From contig NZ_JAHHIU010000082.1 of assembly GCF_024539815.1 (NCBI RefSeq), positions 1-64,000 of the forward strand: a DNA stretch of 64,000 bases, written 5' to 3'. Each line of letters starts with the position of its first letter. Within the stretch, counting starts at the first letter, position 1. The notes beneath the pieces were generated by a model, which searched no databases, was not told the origin of the DNA, and worked only from the letters and a program-made list of their open reading frames with translations. Positions 35,421 to 44,268 of this stretch are shown piece by piece. The position numbers and the translations under genes were made by a program. The DNA is from Streptomyces hayashii (GTDB lineage Bacteria; Actinomycetota; Actinomycetes; Streptomycetales; Streptomycetaceae).

Positions 35421-36719
35421 TCAGCCGTTGTCGAGGTCGGCCTGGACCTTCCGCATGAAGTCCTTCGCGGAGAGGGAGCCGGTGACGAGCGGCGCTGCGT
35501 TCGTCTGGCTGGTCTCCGTGGCCTTCGTGTTGAACAGCGCCTCGAACCACAGGGTGCTGGTCGTCGTCTTCGTGATCGTGTCCTGGACCGTCTGCGTGAG
35601 CGGCGGGAGGGTGCCGGTGTCGCCGTTCGGCTTGAACCCGGAGACGGTGCCCTGGTCCTTCAGCGAGGCGGCGCCGTAGTTCTTGGTGATGCAGGAGAGC
35701 CAGTCGCCGACCTTGGCGTCGTACGACTTAGCGGAGACGGCGACGGGGAGGCCGACGTTGGCCGGGATCTGGTCCGCGCTGCCCTTGCCGCCCGCGACGG
35801 CCGGGAACGGCATGAAACCGACGTTGTCCGCGCCGATCTTGTTCTTGGTCTTGTCGTTGAAGTCGCCGAGCGCCCAGCTGCCCATGTAGAACATGGCGGC
35901 CTTGCCGGTGAGGAACTGCTGTGTCGCGGTGTCGTAGTCGATCGATCCGACGCCCTTGCCGAAGTAGCCGGCCTTGCCGAGGTCGGCGACGGCCTGCGCG
36001 GCCTTCACGTAGGCGGGGTCGGTCAGCTCGGCCTTGCCGTCCGCGACGTCCTGGAGGGCGTTCGGGCCCAGCTCGCGGTAGAGGTATCCGCTGACGAGAC
36101 GGGTGAGGGGCCAGCCGTCCTTGCCGTCCGCGGAGAACGGGGTGACACCGGCGCCCTTGAACTTCGCCGCCGCCGCGACCAGCTGGTCGTAATCGGCGGG
36201 GACGGCGATGTGATGGTCGGTGAAGAGCTTCTTGTTGTACCAGATGCCCTCGATGTTGAACTGGTAGGGCATGACGTTGAACTTGCCGTACAGGTTCTGA
36301 ACGGTCTTGACGGCCGCCGGCTGGATGTCGTCCCAGACGCCGAGGTCCTTGAGCGTCTTCTCCAGGTCGAGGACCTGGCCGGCCTTGTCCAGGGTCTTGG
36401 TGAGCTGCGGTGTGCCGCCCGCCGCGAACTGCACCGGCAGGGCGTTCTGACCGGCGAGCAGCTGCACCTTCTGGTCGACGTTGCCGATCGGCAGCGTCTG
36501 GATCTTCAGCGGCAGGGCCTTGTTCTGCGACGTGCACGACCCCTTGCTCAGGGTGGTGAGCTCCTGCTGAACGATGTGGTTGTCGTCGTTGATGGTGAGG
36601 GTGAACGACTTCGCGGCGGTGCCCGGGCCACTGCCGCCGCCGCAGGCGCTCAGCCCCAGACTCAACGTGACAGCGGTTGCCAGCAGGGCGATGCGACGGG
36701 TCCTGAGGGTCTTGTGCAC
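35421..36719 (-). CDS. Extracellular sugar-binding lipoprotein (ABC SBP family 1)
   Basis: A 432-residue lipoprotein. GTG 36719 is five bases after GAGGAG; an upstream in-frame ATG (36737) is less likely. Signal peptide with lipobox LGLSAC, lipidated Cys26. The mature part is a class-I/B solute-binding fold (VMPYQFNIEGIWYNKKLF, AAMFYMGSWALGDF), as in oligosaccharide importers. First gene of the operon, with a LacI-type operator upstream. The ligand is probably a rhamnose- or arabinose-containing oligosaccharide, inferred from the enzymes downstream. Confidence 0.92.
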   Translation of the reverse strand: MHKTLRTRRIALLATAVTLSLGLSACGGGSGPGTAAKSFTLTINDDNHIVQQELTTLSKGSCTSQNKALPLKIQTLPIGNVDQKVQLLAGQNALPVQFAAGGTPQLTKTLDKAGQVLDLEKTLKDLGVWDDIQPAAVKTVQNLYGKFNVMPYQFNIEGIWYNKKLFTDHHIAVPADYDQLVAAAAKFKGAGVTPFSADGKDGWPLTRLVSGYLYRELGPNALQDVADGKAELTDPAYVKAAQAVADLGKAGYFGKGVGSIDYDTATQQFLTGKAAMFYMGSWALGDFNDKTKNKIGADNVGFMPFPAVAGGKGSADQIPANVGLPVAVSAKSYDAKVGDWLSCITKNYGAASLKDQGTVSGFKPNGDTGTLPPLTQTVQDTITKTTTSTLWFEALFNTKATETSQTNAAPLVTGSLSAKDFMRKVQADLDNG

Positions 36720-36745
36720 GGGTGCTCCTCGGCACACAGAGCGCG

Positions 36746-36759
36746 TTGAAACGCTTCAA
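36746..36759. promoter_or_regulatory. LacI-type operator upstream of the sugar operon
   Basis: TTGAAACGCTTCAA, a 14-base LacI-family palindrome with the central CG, 27 bases upstream of the lipoprotein start. Related copies lie at 38423 and 38660. Confidence 0.8.
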
Positions 36760-37120
36760 TGGAGGGAATGCCGGGAACCTATGACCCATATCAGCGCGTG
36801 TCAAGGATCTGTCGCGGATGTTTCCGAACCGTGCGCGAAGGATGCGGGCGGTGCCGGATGCCGGAATCGCCCCCGATGCGAGGCCACGGGCGACCGCTCG
36901 GTCTGCGGTGACGGCGGCTCTGCGATCCGCAGGGAGAGCGGGCAGGGCGGTCCACCAGGATCGCCTGCGGGGACGCCGGCGTCCCGCACGACCACGGGCG
37001 GGCGGGCGGTCATGAACCGCACGGTCACGCTCGGGCGGACACGCGCGGCGAGAGCGGCACCGACGTGGACGTTCCGAGCGGCGGTCGGCGCGGACGACCA
37101 GCTCCGTGAGCCGACTCGGA

Positions 37121-37162
37121 CCGTCGACTCGGGACCGTCGACTCGGGACCGTCGACTCGGGA
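37121..37162. repeat. Three perfect 14-base tandem repeats
   Basis: CCGTCGACTCGGGA occurs three times head to tail (37121, 37135, 37149), preceded by a partial unit CCGACTCGGA. Each unit contains a SalI-like GTCGAC palindrome. It is non-coding, just downstream of lacI. Confidence 0.9.
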
Positions 37163-37213
37163 TGTGGGATCGGGACGAACAGGCCTGCGCGTCGGCGCGG
37201 ACGAACAGTCCGG

Positions 37214-37258
37214 CGCGACGGCGCAGGCCATCACTGCAGCGCGACGGCGCAGGCCATC
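37214..37258. repeat. 19-base direct repeat, period 26
   Basis: CGCGACGGCGCAGGCCATC occurs at 37214-37232 and 37240-37258. It follows the 14-base tandem array and precedes the lacI stop. Confidence 0.85.
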
Positions 37259-37281
37259 GGTGCGCAGGCGGGCGCGAGCGA

Positions 37282-38325
37282 TCAGCTCGGCGCGCTTGCG
37301 CGGACGATCAGCTCGGGCTCCAGCACGACCGTGGCATGCCGGTGCCGGTCGCCCGAGGCCACCTCGTCCATGAGGAGCCGGATCGCCTCCTGCCCCATCA
37401 TCCGGCCCGGCATGTCCACCGCGGTCAGCGGCACCGCAGCGGCGCCCGCCGCGCGGTTGTTCTCGCAGCCGACGACCGCGACCTGGTCGGGCACCCGGAT
37501 CCCCGCCACGGTGTGCAGTTCATGGATGACGGCGTTGGCCAGCTCGTCGGTGACGGCGATCAGGCCGTCCGGCAGATCGCCGGGAGCTCGCCGCGCGAGA
37601 TCCCGGCCGACCACATGCCCGTGGGACTTGGTCAGGCCCACGCTGTCGATCTCCTCCAGGGTGACGTCGGGTCCTGCCTCCTCGACGGCCGCGCGCACTC
37701 CCCTGCGCCTGTCGCGCACGGGTTGGTAGTCGTCGTGCGCCACCACGTAGGCCAGTCGCTTGCGCCCGGTATCGATCAGATGGCGAGCCGCCAGATATCC
37801 GACGTGTTCATTGTTGACCAGCACCGAACAGCACGTGCCCGGTCTCGGAGCGTAGTTGAGGAGCACGACTTGACGCCCGTGCGAACGGATGCGGGCGATG
37901 CCGGCCGAGGAGTCCTCCATCGGAGCCAGCAGCACGCCGGTCATCCGGGACTCGTCGAAGAGGTCCAGATACTCGTCCTGAAGCGTCATGTCGCATGCCG
38001 TGTTCGCGAGCAGCAGGTTCTGGCCGATCGCTCGGGCGGCGTCCTGCGCACCATGTGCCATGTCGATGAACAGGGAGTTCTCGATATCGGCGAGCACCAT
38101 GCCGACGCTGTTGGTCGTGCCCGAGACCAGCGACCTGGCCGCGTCGTTACGCACGAAACCGAGCCGGCTTATGGCCTCGCGGACGCGCTGTGCCGTCGCC
38201 GGGCTCACCTTCGCCGGATGATTCAGCACGTTGGAGACAGTGCCGACCGAGACGCCCGCGGCGTCGGCGACGTCCTGCATGCTCGGACCGGCATGCCCCT
38301 GTACTCGCGGACGGGCGGTTGCCAC
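37282..38325 (-). CDS. LacI family repressor of the glycan operon
   Basis: A 347-residue LacI regulator. GTG start four bases after GAGGAG. The HTH is at about 15-45 (MQDVADAAGVSVGTVSNVLNHPAKVS), with the hinge helix after RLGFVRNDAARSL. The rest is a periplasmic-binding-protein-like effector domain. Matching operators precede it and the sugar operon, so it probably represses both until rhamnose or an oligosaccharide is present. The last codons (ELIVRASAPS) are echoed in degenerate copies downstream. Confidence 0.93.
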   Translation of the reverse strand: MATARPRVQGHAGPSMQDVADAAGVSVGTVSNVLNHPAKVSPATAQRVREAISRLGFVRNDAARSLVSGTTNSVGMVLADIENSLFIDMAHGAQDAARAIGQNLLLANTACDMTLQDEYLDLFDESRMTGVLLAPMEDSSAGIARIRSHGRQVVLLNYAPRPGTCCSVLVNNEHVGYLAARHLIDTGRKRLAYVVAHDDYQPVRDRRRGVRAAVEEAGPDVTLEEIDSVGLTKSHGHVVGRDLARRAPGDLPDGLIAVTDELANAVIHELHTVAGIRVPDQVAVVGCENNRAAGAAAVPLTAVDMPGRMMGQEAIRLLMDEVASGDRHRHATVVLEPELIVRASAPS

Positions 38326-38422
38326 AGCGCTCCTCGACCTCCGGTCTCATCCAGCCCGGGGCGGCAGGGCGCTCACAGTGACCGGCGCTGCCGCGGGCAA
38401 GCGGCAGAATACACGATGGGCA

Positions 38423-38436
38423 TTGAAGCGCTCCAA
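38423..38436. promoter_or_regulatory. LacI operator in the lacI promoter
   Basis: TTGAAGCGCTCCAA, about 100 bases upstream of lacI. It is one base away from a perfect palindrome and implies autoregulation. Confidence 0.75.
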
Positions 38437-38659
38437 ACCGTGGCGTCCGCCAGCGCGTCCTGTGGTGGGTTCGCCGATCGACGAGCCAGTTCGCGGTCCC
38501 GTCCCGGCCGATCGCTCCCTCATTCGCTGCGGCGCCGGTCGATCGAGGGTGATCGCTGGGCGTTCGCGGGCGCAGGGCAGCCGAAAGTCCGGTCGCACGA
38601 ACACGACGGAAGATCCTGACGGCCCGCGAGAGCAGGGCCACTCGTCCTTAACGAGTCGA

Positions 38660-38673
38660 TTGAAGCGCATCAA
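38660..38673. promoter_or_regulatory. Third LacI-type operator
   Basis: TTGAAGCGCATCAA, about 240 bases from the site at 38423. The distance suits DNA looping, but no separate target gene is evident. Confidence 0.65.
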
Positions 38674-38907
38674 TCAGAGAGTGGCGGTATCGGTGTTCTG
38701 CTGTTCTGCGCGATCCGCCCCAGGCGTCCGGCTCCGGGTGTGCGGGCCGCCCTCGTGGAGCACCGGGCAGGAGCCCGCCGGCAGGGAGCTGATCAGGAAG
38801 TCCCACCTCGGCCGGCCTGTGGTGGCGCGGTGGTCGACAGGGCGAACTCAGCCTTGCCTGAAACGAGTTGTTGTCAGCGCACAGCCGGGAAGGCCGGCCG
38901 GGCGGGA

Positions 38908-40038
38908 TCACGTGCCGCTGCCCGCCTCAAGGGGGCCGGCCTTCCGGTATCGCACGGCGAGGGCTGCGATGTCGTCGTCCAGCCTTCCGCCGCTGAAGCG
39001 CAGCAGGTCCTGGTGCAGCCGGTCGAGCAGTACGTGGGGTGACACCGGGCTCTGCTGTCGCATCCAGTCCCGCAGTGGGAAGAACTCGCCGGCGTGGTCC
39101 CGGGTCTCCGTCACGCCGTCGGTGTAGAGCAGGAGTTGGTCGCCCGGGGCGAGGGGCACGGTGTCGGTGCGGTAGTCGTCCTCGACAAGAGCCGCGAGGT
39201 TGAGTGGTGGCGAGGGTTCGCTGGACTCCAGGACCCGCGTTTCGCCCTGGTGCACCAGAAGCGGTGGAGGGTGTCCGCAGTTGAGGAGTGTGACGCGACC
39301 GCCGCCGCGCGGGATCTCGGCGAGCAGAGCGGTGGCGAATCGCTCCGGCAGGTCGGCGGAGGGATGGGCGGCGCTGTGGCGGCCGATGCTGATCTCCAGG
39401 CGTCGGACGACGCTCGTCAGGTCGGATTCGTCGTGCGCCGCCTCTCGGAAGCAGCCGATCACCGCAGCGGCCGCCCCCACCGCGGAGAGGCCCTTGCCCC
39501 GCACGTCCCCCAGCAGCAGCCGGACGCCGTGGGGGGTCTCGGCCGCCTCGTAGAAGTCGCCGCCGATCCGGGCCTGGGCCTGGGCCGCGACGTAGAGCGA
39601 TGCGATCTCGATGCCTCCGAGGCGGCTCGGCAACGGTCGCAACAGGACTTGCTGAGCGGTGTCGGCCACGAGTCGGATCTGGAGGAGGGTGTCCTCCCGC
39701 CTGAGCCGGACGTGGCTCGCGTAGGCGGCCGCCAGAGTGACGGCGGCGATCGCAGCGGTCGTGTAGGGAGTCCCCAGGTCGGTGTAGACGAGACTCAGGC
39801 CGAACATGATCAGCGCGCAGAACGCGCCCAGGAGGATCGTGGGGATCACAGGCCACATCGAGGCGGCCAGAGCAGGCGCGGCAGGCAGAAGGCGACTGAT
39901 GGCGATGCCCCTCGGCGTCGCGAACGCCAGCGCGCCGATGAGGACGGTGAGGACCACCGGCGACAGCCGGACAGCGTCCCCTCGGTCATCGTGCGGACGA
40001 CCGCGTCGCCGTCGCCTCAAAGTAGGCACGAAAAGCAT
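38908..40038 (-). CDS. PP2C/SpoIIE-type protein phosphatase, membrane-bound
   Basis: A 376-residue protein with four or so N-terminal membrane helices (about 22-110), then a SpoIIE catalytic domain with metal-binding Asp in IGGDFYEA, LGDVRGKG, LYTDGVTE and RLDDDIAAL. It lacks PAS/GAF or anti-sigma kinase domains. Such PPM phosphatases act on anti-anti-sigma proteins and set sigma-factor activity. No sigma or anti-sigma gene is adjacent, so the target is unknown. Confidence 0.92.
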   Translation of the reverse strand: MLFVPTLRRRRRGRPHDDRGDAVRLSPVVLTVLIGALAFATPRGIAISRLLPAAPALAASMWPVIPTILLGAFCALIMFGLSLVYTDLGTPYTTAAIAAVTLAAAYASHVRLRREDTLLQIRLVADTAQQVLLRPLPSRLGGIEIASLYVAAQAQARIGGDFYEAAETPHGVRLLLGDVRGKGLSAVGAAAAVIGCFREAAHDESDLTSVVRRLEISIGRHSAAHPSADLPERFATALLAEIPRGGGRVTLLNCGHPPPLLVHQGETRVLESSEPSPPLNLAALVEDDYRTDTVPLAPGDQLLLYTDGVTETRDHAGEFFPLRDWMRQQSPVSPHVLLDRLHQDLLRFSGGRLDDDIAALAVRYRKAGPLEAGSGT

Positions 40039-40358
40039 CGTAACTACAACAAAGTGGATATCGAGCCAGGCGGGAACGCATGTTCACGAACGGCTTGATG
40101 CCGTGATCGCACCTGCGTGTCCTGCGTGCGCTGAGACCTCTCGCCACACGCCTGGCGATGATCCGGCTGTCGGCCATGGGGCGGAAGCTGATGGACCGCA
40201 CCGAGATCCTGGTGCCGAAGTGTCACCTGGTGACCACCGGCTGACCGCCGTCTGCCGGGCGTTCTGGCGGATCCGGGGAAACGATGGGAGCCGTCACCGC
40301 GAGCAACCAGCAGCCGAAGCACCGCGCGAACACCCGAACCGCGCTGGAAGGACGTGCC
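40039..40358. other. Gap with a possible gene remnant
   Basis: 320 bases before the esterase. An open stretch at 40107-40244 on the plus strand reads as a basic helical segment ending TEILVPKCHLVTTG and stop, with no start codon; it may be the tail of a lost gene. Nothing else is supported. Confidence 0.3.
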
Positions 40359-41795
40359 ATGACCGCCTCCGCTCCCAAGGCTCCGACTGCACCAGGGGTG
40401 CGGTCCTGGTGGGGGATCCCGTACGCCACCGCCGAGCGGTACCGCCGTCCCCTGGTCGCGGATTTCGATCCGGACCGCCCCTATGACCGCAAGGGCGTCG
40501 TCTCGGTCCAGCCCGACAGCGGCGACTGGCTCGAAGCGGACAGCGGGATGGGCGAGGACTGCCTGAACCTGAACGTGTGGTCTCCCGAGCAGCCGGCCGG
40601 CGAGACGCTGCCGGTGGCCGTGTACATCCACGGCGGCGGATTCGAGTACGGCGCGAACACGCAGATCACCTCGAACCTCGCCGGCCTCGCCGCGACGGGG
40701 CGTGTGGTGGGCGTGTCGATCAACTACCGGCTCGGCGCGTTGGGCGCGCTCTCGCTCTCGCAGTACGGCGGGCGGCTCGCCGAGGCCGGCAACCTCTTCC
40801 TGCAGGACGTCATCGCCGCGCTGACCTGGGTCAAGCGGAACATCGCCCACTTCGGCGGCGACCCGGACCAGGTCACGGTCTACGGTCACAGCGGTGGCGC
40901 CTATGCCACCTTCGGGCTGCTCGGCGCGTCCTCCGCGGACGGTCTGTACCAGCGGCTGGCCGGGTTCTCCGGCGGGCCCGCTCGTATCGTCCCGGCCTGG
41001 TGGGCCGAGGAGCTCGCGCACCGGTTCGTCACGGAACTCGGCGTCGCCGACAACCCCGACAAGCTGATCGGCCTCGACACGGCCTCCCTGGTGAGCGCCC
41101 TGAACAAGGTCGCCCCGACGGACCTCGGAGTCCGTGGCGGGGTGGACAACCAGTCCACCGGCGTCGTCCTGGACATCGGACAGCCCGGCGCGGTGGTGCA
41201 CGCCCACCCCATGGACGTCCTGGCCTCGGGCGCGCACCGCGATGTCGACGTGCTGCTGAGCATGGCCGGCGACGACATGGGCTGGTGGGTGGCGAACGAC
41301 CTCGACCGGTTCGACCCGCACACGCTCGACCGCGTCACCGACGAAGTCACCGGGTGGCGCATTGCCCGCTCCCGCGCCCGGAAGATCGTCGATGCGTACG
41401 ACCAGGGCGGTCGTACCCCGGCCGAGGTTCGCGCCGCGCTCATGGCGGACTACGTCTTCGCGCTCCCCGCCGCCCGCGGCGCCCTGGCGCACGCGGCGGC
41501 GGGCGGCGACGCCCGTCTCCTGATGATCGGGCCCGCCGAGGGGGCGCCCGCCGTGCACGGCACCGAGATGTACGCCCTGGTCGGCCAGGAAATGCCGGGC
41601 CGCAGCCCCGAACAGGCGGAGCGTGACACGCGTATCCGCGACATCGTGCTCGACTTCGTCACCGGCGAGCAGACCGGTCTGTGGCCCGCCGTCACGGACC
41701 GGCCCGCCTCGGAAAGCGTCGGCAACCTTCCTTTCGAGGCGAGCGCCCACTACCAGGCGGCCCTCGACCTGTGGAAGGGCATCGACCGTCCCTGA
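40359..41795 (+). CDS. Type-B carboxylesterase/lipase
   Basis: A 478-residue esterase. ATG 40359 follows GGAAGGA by six bases; an upstream start at 40284 lacks a ribosome site. Oxyanion hole HGGGF (91-95), Asn-Tyr-Arg strand INYRLGALG (121-129) and nucleophile GHSGGA (Ser178) in place of the usual GESAGG. The acidic residue and His of the triad lie further on. No signal peptide. It probably hydrolyses aromatic or aliphatic esters. Confidence 0.92.
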   Translation: MTASAPKAPTAPGVRSWWGIPYATAERYRRPLVADFDPDRPYDRKGVVSVQPDSGDWLEADSGMGEDCLNLNVWSPEQPAGETLPVAVYIHGGGFEYGANTQITSNLAGLAATGRVVGVSINYRLGALGALSLSQYGGRLAEAGNLFLQDVIAALTWVKRNIAHFGGDPDQVTVYGHSGGAYATFGLLGASSADGLYQRLAGFSGGPARIVPAWWAEELAHRFVTELGVADNPDKLIGLDTASLVSALNKVAPTDLGVRGGVDNQSTGVVLDIGQPGAVVHAHPMDVLASGAHRDVDVLLSMAGDDMGWWVANDLDRFDPHTLDRVTDEVTGWRIARSRARKIVDAYDQGGRTPAEVRAALMADYVFALPAARGALAHAAAGGDARLLMIGPAEGAPAVHGTEMYALVGQEMPGRSPEQAERDTRIRDIVLDFVTGEQTGLWPAVTDRPASESVGNLPFEASAHYQAALDLWKGIDRP

Positions 41796-41941
41796 CGGCC
41801 ATCGGCAATACGGACATGCGCAACAGCGGAGGACAGCCGGGGGACGAACACGGTGAGCAGCTTGGTGTGGGCCGACGCACGGCAGCCGGCGACGCCGCAC
41901 CGTTGACGGTGCGGGCCGGCGTCGTCACCCGGCCCGGCGGC

Positions 41942-41968
41942 CTGGACGCACTGGACGCACTGGACGCA
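41942..41968. repeat. Three tandem 9-base repeats
   Basis: CTGGACGCA occurs three times in a row and is followed by CTGGA, in the 224-base gap between the esterase and the AraC gene. Confidence 0.85.
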
Positions 41969-42019
41969 CTGGAGAAGAGCACATCCCCGACTGGTTCTGG
42001 CCCCAGCCCACCGGTGCCC

Positions 42020-42949
42020 CTACCCGCGCGTTGCCTGCCGTGCCGCGAAGGCGGCCGGGGTGAGACCAGTGCGCTCGCGGAAGAAGCGGCCGAAGTTCGA
42101 GGGATCGGCGAAACCGAGGTGGACGGCCACGGACCGGGCGTCCCACCGGGCGCTTCCCAGCAGCCGCCGGGCTTCGAGGAGGCGCCGCTCGTCGATGAGC
42201 TCGCGCACTCCCCTGCCGGTGGCGTCCCGGGCGGCGCGGCTGAGGGTGCGGACCGAGCAGCCGAGCGACTCGGCGTAGTCCGCGGCCCGGTGCAGCTCGC
42301 GGAAGTGCAGCTCCAGCGCGTCCACGAACCGTCTGTAGGTGTCACCACGGCTCGTGCCGGCACTCGTGTCGGCGGTGGTGACCCCGGGGGCGTCGGCGAG
42401 ACGTAGCAGCAGCGATTCGAGCAGGCTGCGGCGCAGGGCGTGGTGGACGTCGAGGGGTCGGCGTCCGAGTGCGCGGTGTTCGTCCAGGAGCTGGAGTGCC
42501 GTCTGCTGGAGCCAGGCGGTGTCGTCGGGGTGCGGGCTGAGCACGGCAGGGGCCTCGTGCGCGGTGAGCGGGGCCAGGAGGCGGGCGACGTCGGGCCGCA
42601 GTACGTCCGGCTCGAACAGGACGAACGGGCCGCGGGCCGCGCCGGGCGGATGCCAGCACTGCGCGTGTCCGGGACGCACCCACAGCCACTGGCCGGGGGC
42701 GACGGTCCGCGTGACGTGGTCGACGTCGTGCCGCAGCTCCCCCTCGGTGACCGCGATGAGGTAGTGGAAGGTGGCCCGGCCCGGGCGGGGCGGGTTCCAC
42801 GGCCAGTCGTCGTGCTGGGCGAAGAAGTCCTCGACGGTGCTCACCTCAAGCCCGTAGGGAGTGCCGACCGGGGGCTGGAAACCGTACAGCGGAACCGCAG
42901 CCGGTCCGGCCCGCCTGCTCGGCCCGGGGTGTCGCTCGCCGACCATCAT
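42020..42949 (-). CDS. AraC family transcriptional regulator
   Basis: A 309-residue regulator. The N-terminal cupin-like ligand domain (about 40-130, with LWVRPGHAQCWHPPG) precedes a C-terminal pair of HTH motifs (about 215-305), ending VAVHLGFADPSNFGRFFRERTGLTPAAF. Two adjacent Met codons (42949, 42946) are candidate starts. It converges with the esterase gene and is divergent from the YjbR gene; either could be a target. Confidence 0.9.
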   Translation of the reverse strand: MMVGERHPGPSRRAGPAAVPLYGFQPPVGTPYGLEVSTVEDFFAQHDDWPWNPPRPGRATFHYLIAVTEGELRHDVDHVTRTVAPGQWLWVRPGHAQCWHPPGAARGPFVLFEPDVLRPDVARLLAPLTAHEAPAVLSPHPDDTAWLQQTALQLLDEHRALGRRPLDVHHALRRSLLESLLLRLADAPGVTTADTSAGTSRGDTYRRFVDALELHFRELHRAADYAESLGCSVRTLSRAARDATGRGVRELIDERRLLEARRLLGSARWDARSVAVHLGFADPSNFGRFFRERTGLTPAAFAARQATRG

Positions 42950-43078
42950 GTGTCCGCAGCCTACTGCCCTTCCCGTCGGCCTCGACGCAAGGATGGGACA
43001 GGCCACCGCGCCCAGGCGGTGCGCTCTCCGCGTCCTTCGACGCCACCGTCCCTCAGCACCTGAGAAGGCTCACCACCC

Positions 43079-43486
43079 ATGAACGGATCGGCCCTGCACA
43101 AGACCGCCGCCCACTGCGCGGAGGAACTCCCCGGAGCCCGGCTGGAGCACCCCTTCGGCCCCGAGTGGGAGGTCTTCAAGGTGCGCGGCAAGGTGTTCAT
43201 GCTGATGACCGAGGTCCCCGGGCGTCCCGTCGTGATCCTCAAGGCGGACCCCGGCGACGCCCACGCCCTGCGGGAACAATACAGCCACATCACCCCCGGC
43301 TACCACATGAACAAGAAGCACTGGATCACCCTGGAGGGCGGGGAAGGCGTGGACAAGAAGCTGGTCGAGGAGCTCGTCACCGACTCCTACCGGCTCGTCG
43401 TCGCCCGCCTGCCGAGGGCCGAGCGGCCCGTCGACCCGCATACCTACGGCGCCAACCCGGGGGCGGACGGTGAGGGCGGCCGGTGA
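43079..43486 (+). CDS. MmcQ/YjbR family DNA-binding protein
   Basis: A 135-residue YjbR-like protein. It shows CAEELPGARLEHPFGPEWEVFKVRGKVFMLMTE, then NKKHWITLEGGEGVDKKLVEELVTDSYRLVVARLP, a CyaY-like alpha/beta fold seen in uncharacterised DNA-binding proteins. It is divergent from araC and convergent with DUF6243 over a strong hairpin. Confidence 0.9.
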   Translation: MNGSALHKTAAHCAEELPGARLEHPFGPEWEVFKVRGKVFMLMTEVPGRPVVILKADPGDAHALREQYSHITPGYHMNKKHWITLEGGEGVDKKLVEELVTDSYRLVVARLPRAERPVDPHTYGANPGADGEGGR

Positions 43487-43615
43487 CCGGCTCCAGGACA
43501 CCGTCCGCCGGGCGGCGCCGGCCCGCAGTCATCACGGTCAGGTGCGAACCCGAACCCGAACGCGCTCACTTACGCGACTACGCGTCGAACACACCGGGCC
43601 GCGCCCGGCAGCACG

Positions 43616-43658
43616 CAGGCAGGGCCCGGACCACGTGTCGCGGTCCGGACCCTGCCTG
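43616..43658. terminator. Strong bidirectional terminator
   Basis: A 17-base stem with one mismatch (CAGGCAGGG-C-CCGGACC against GGTCCGG-A-CCCTGCCTG) and a 9-base loop between convergent genes. Confidence 0.85.
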
Positions 43659-43685
43659 TGCGGTGCCGCCTGCGGCGGCGGTGCG

Positions 43686-43895
43686 TCAGCTCTGCTCGGT
43701 GTCGTCGCCGGTCTGCCCGGCGTCCCCGGCCGCGCCTGCCTTCTCGCGCATCTTGCGCACCAGCTCCGCCTTCTGGTCGGCGGCGCCCTGGCGGTCGAGG
43801 TTGCGGTGCGGACCGTTGTTCTGGCGTTCGGCGCGGGACAGCTTCTTGCGCTGGCCGCCGCCCATGCCGACGGGGTTGTTGATGTTCTTGCTCAC
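43686..43895 (-). CDS. DUF6243 family protein
   Basis: A 69-residue, highly charged small protein starting SKNINNPVGMGGGQRKKLSRAERQ, the conserved opening of the Streptomyces DUF6243 family. The GTG start follows GGGAGA. No membrane segment; probably soluble and largely helical. Function is unknown. Confidence 0.9.
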   Translation of the reverse strand: MSKNINNPVGMGGGQRKKLSRAERQNNGPHRNLDRQGAADQKAELVRKMREKAGAAGDAGQTGDDTEQS

Positions 43896-44268
43896 GGGTT
43901 CTCCCGGAATGATGTGAAGTGATCTACGGATTCATCGGTGGGGAACGGGCGGCGCGGCTACGTCGAAGGACGTCAGCAGGGGCCCGTCGCGCTCACTCGT
44001 AAATCGGCGTCTGGAAGAACATGACCAAGACGTTACCCGGTCGCGGCGGCTCCGCATACCAGGTTTTCGCACCGTCCGGGCGTCGGCCGGGCCGTCGGTG
44101 AGCACCCAGGGGGCAGCCGGTCAGTCCTGCACGACGTCACTGACAGAGGCGGCGGATCGGCTCGAACGGCGGCGCCCTGGCCTGTGTACGAAACGGACGT
44201 CGGCAACGGCTCCTCCACGTCACCGTGAGACCAGGCACGCTGGACCCACGGTGACGCGCCGCGGTTCA
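43896..44268. other. Gene-free stretch
   Basis: About 370 bases between the start of the DUF6243 gene and the end of the cyclophilin gene, both on the minus strand. No coding region or strong hairpin was found. The DUF6243 promoter must lie in it. Confidence 0.4.

Larger units (their letters stand above)
36720..37281. other. Operon promoter region with repeats
   Basis: 560 bases between the SBP gene and the end of lacI. The left part holds the operon promoter and operator (36746). The right part is filled with short direct repeats and degenerate copies of the lacI 3' end. No gene is supported. Confidence 0.6.
38326..38907. other. lacI upstream region with two operators
   Basis: 580 bases between lacI and the phosphatase gene. 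It holds LacI-type sites at 38423 and 38660 and a short hairpin ACTCGT-CCTTA-ACGAGT at 38640-38656. Short reading frames exist on both strands, but none has a convincing start or product. Confidence 0.5.

Noticed and set aside
38648..38911. 87-codon minus-strand open frame upstream of lacI
   Set aside because: No ribosome site, low-complexity Pro/Arg composition and overlap with a LacI operator; typical of high-GC chance frames.
41816..42019. Possible small protein with LDALDALDALE repeat
   Set aside because: The frame runs into the AraC gene on the other strand and has no ribosome site; the repeat is better treated as a short tandem DNA repeat.
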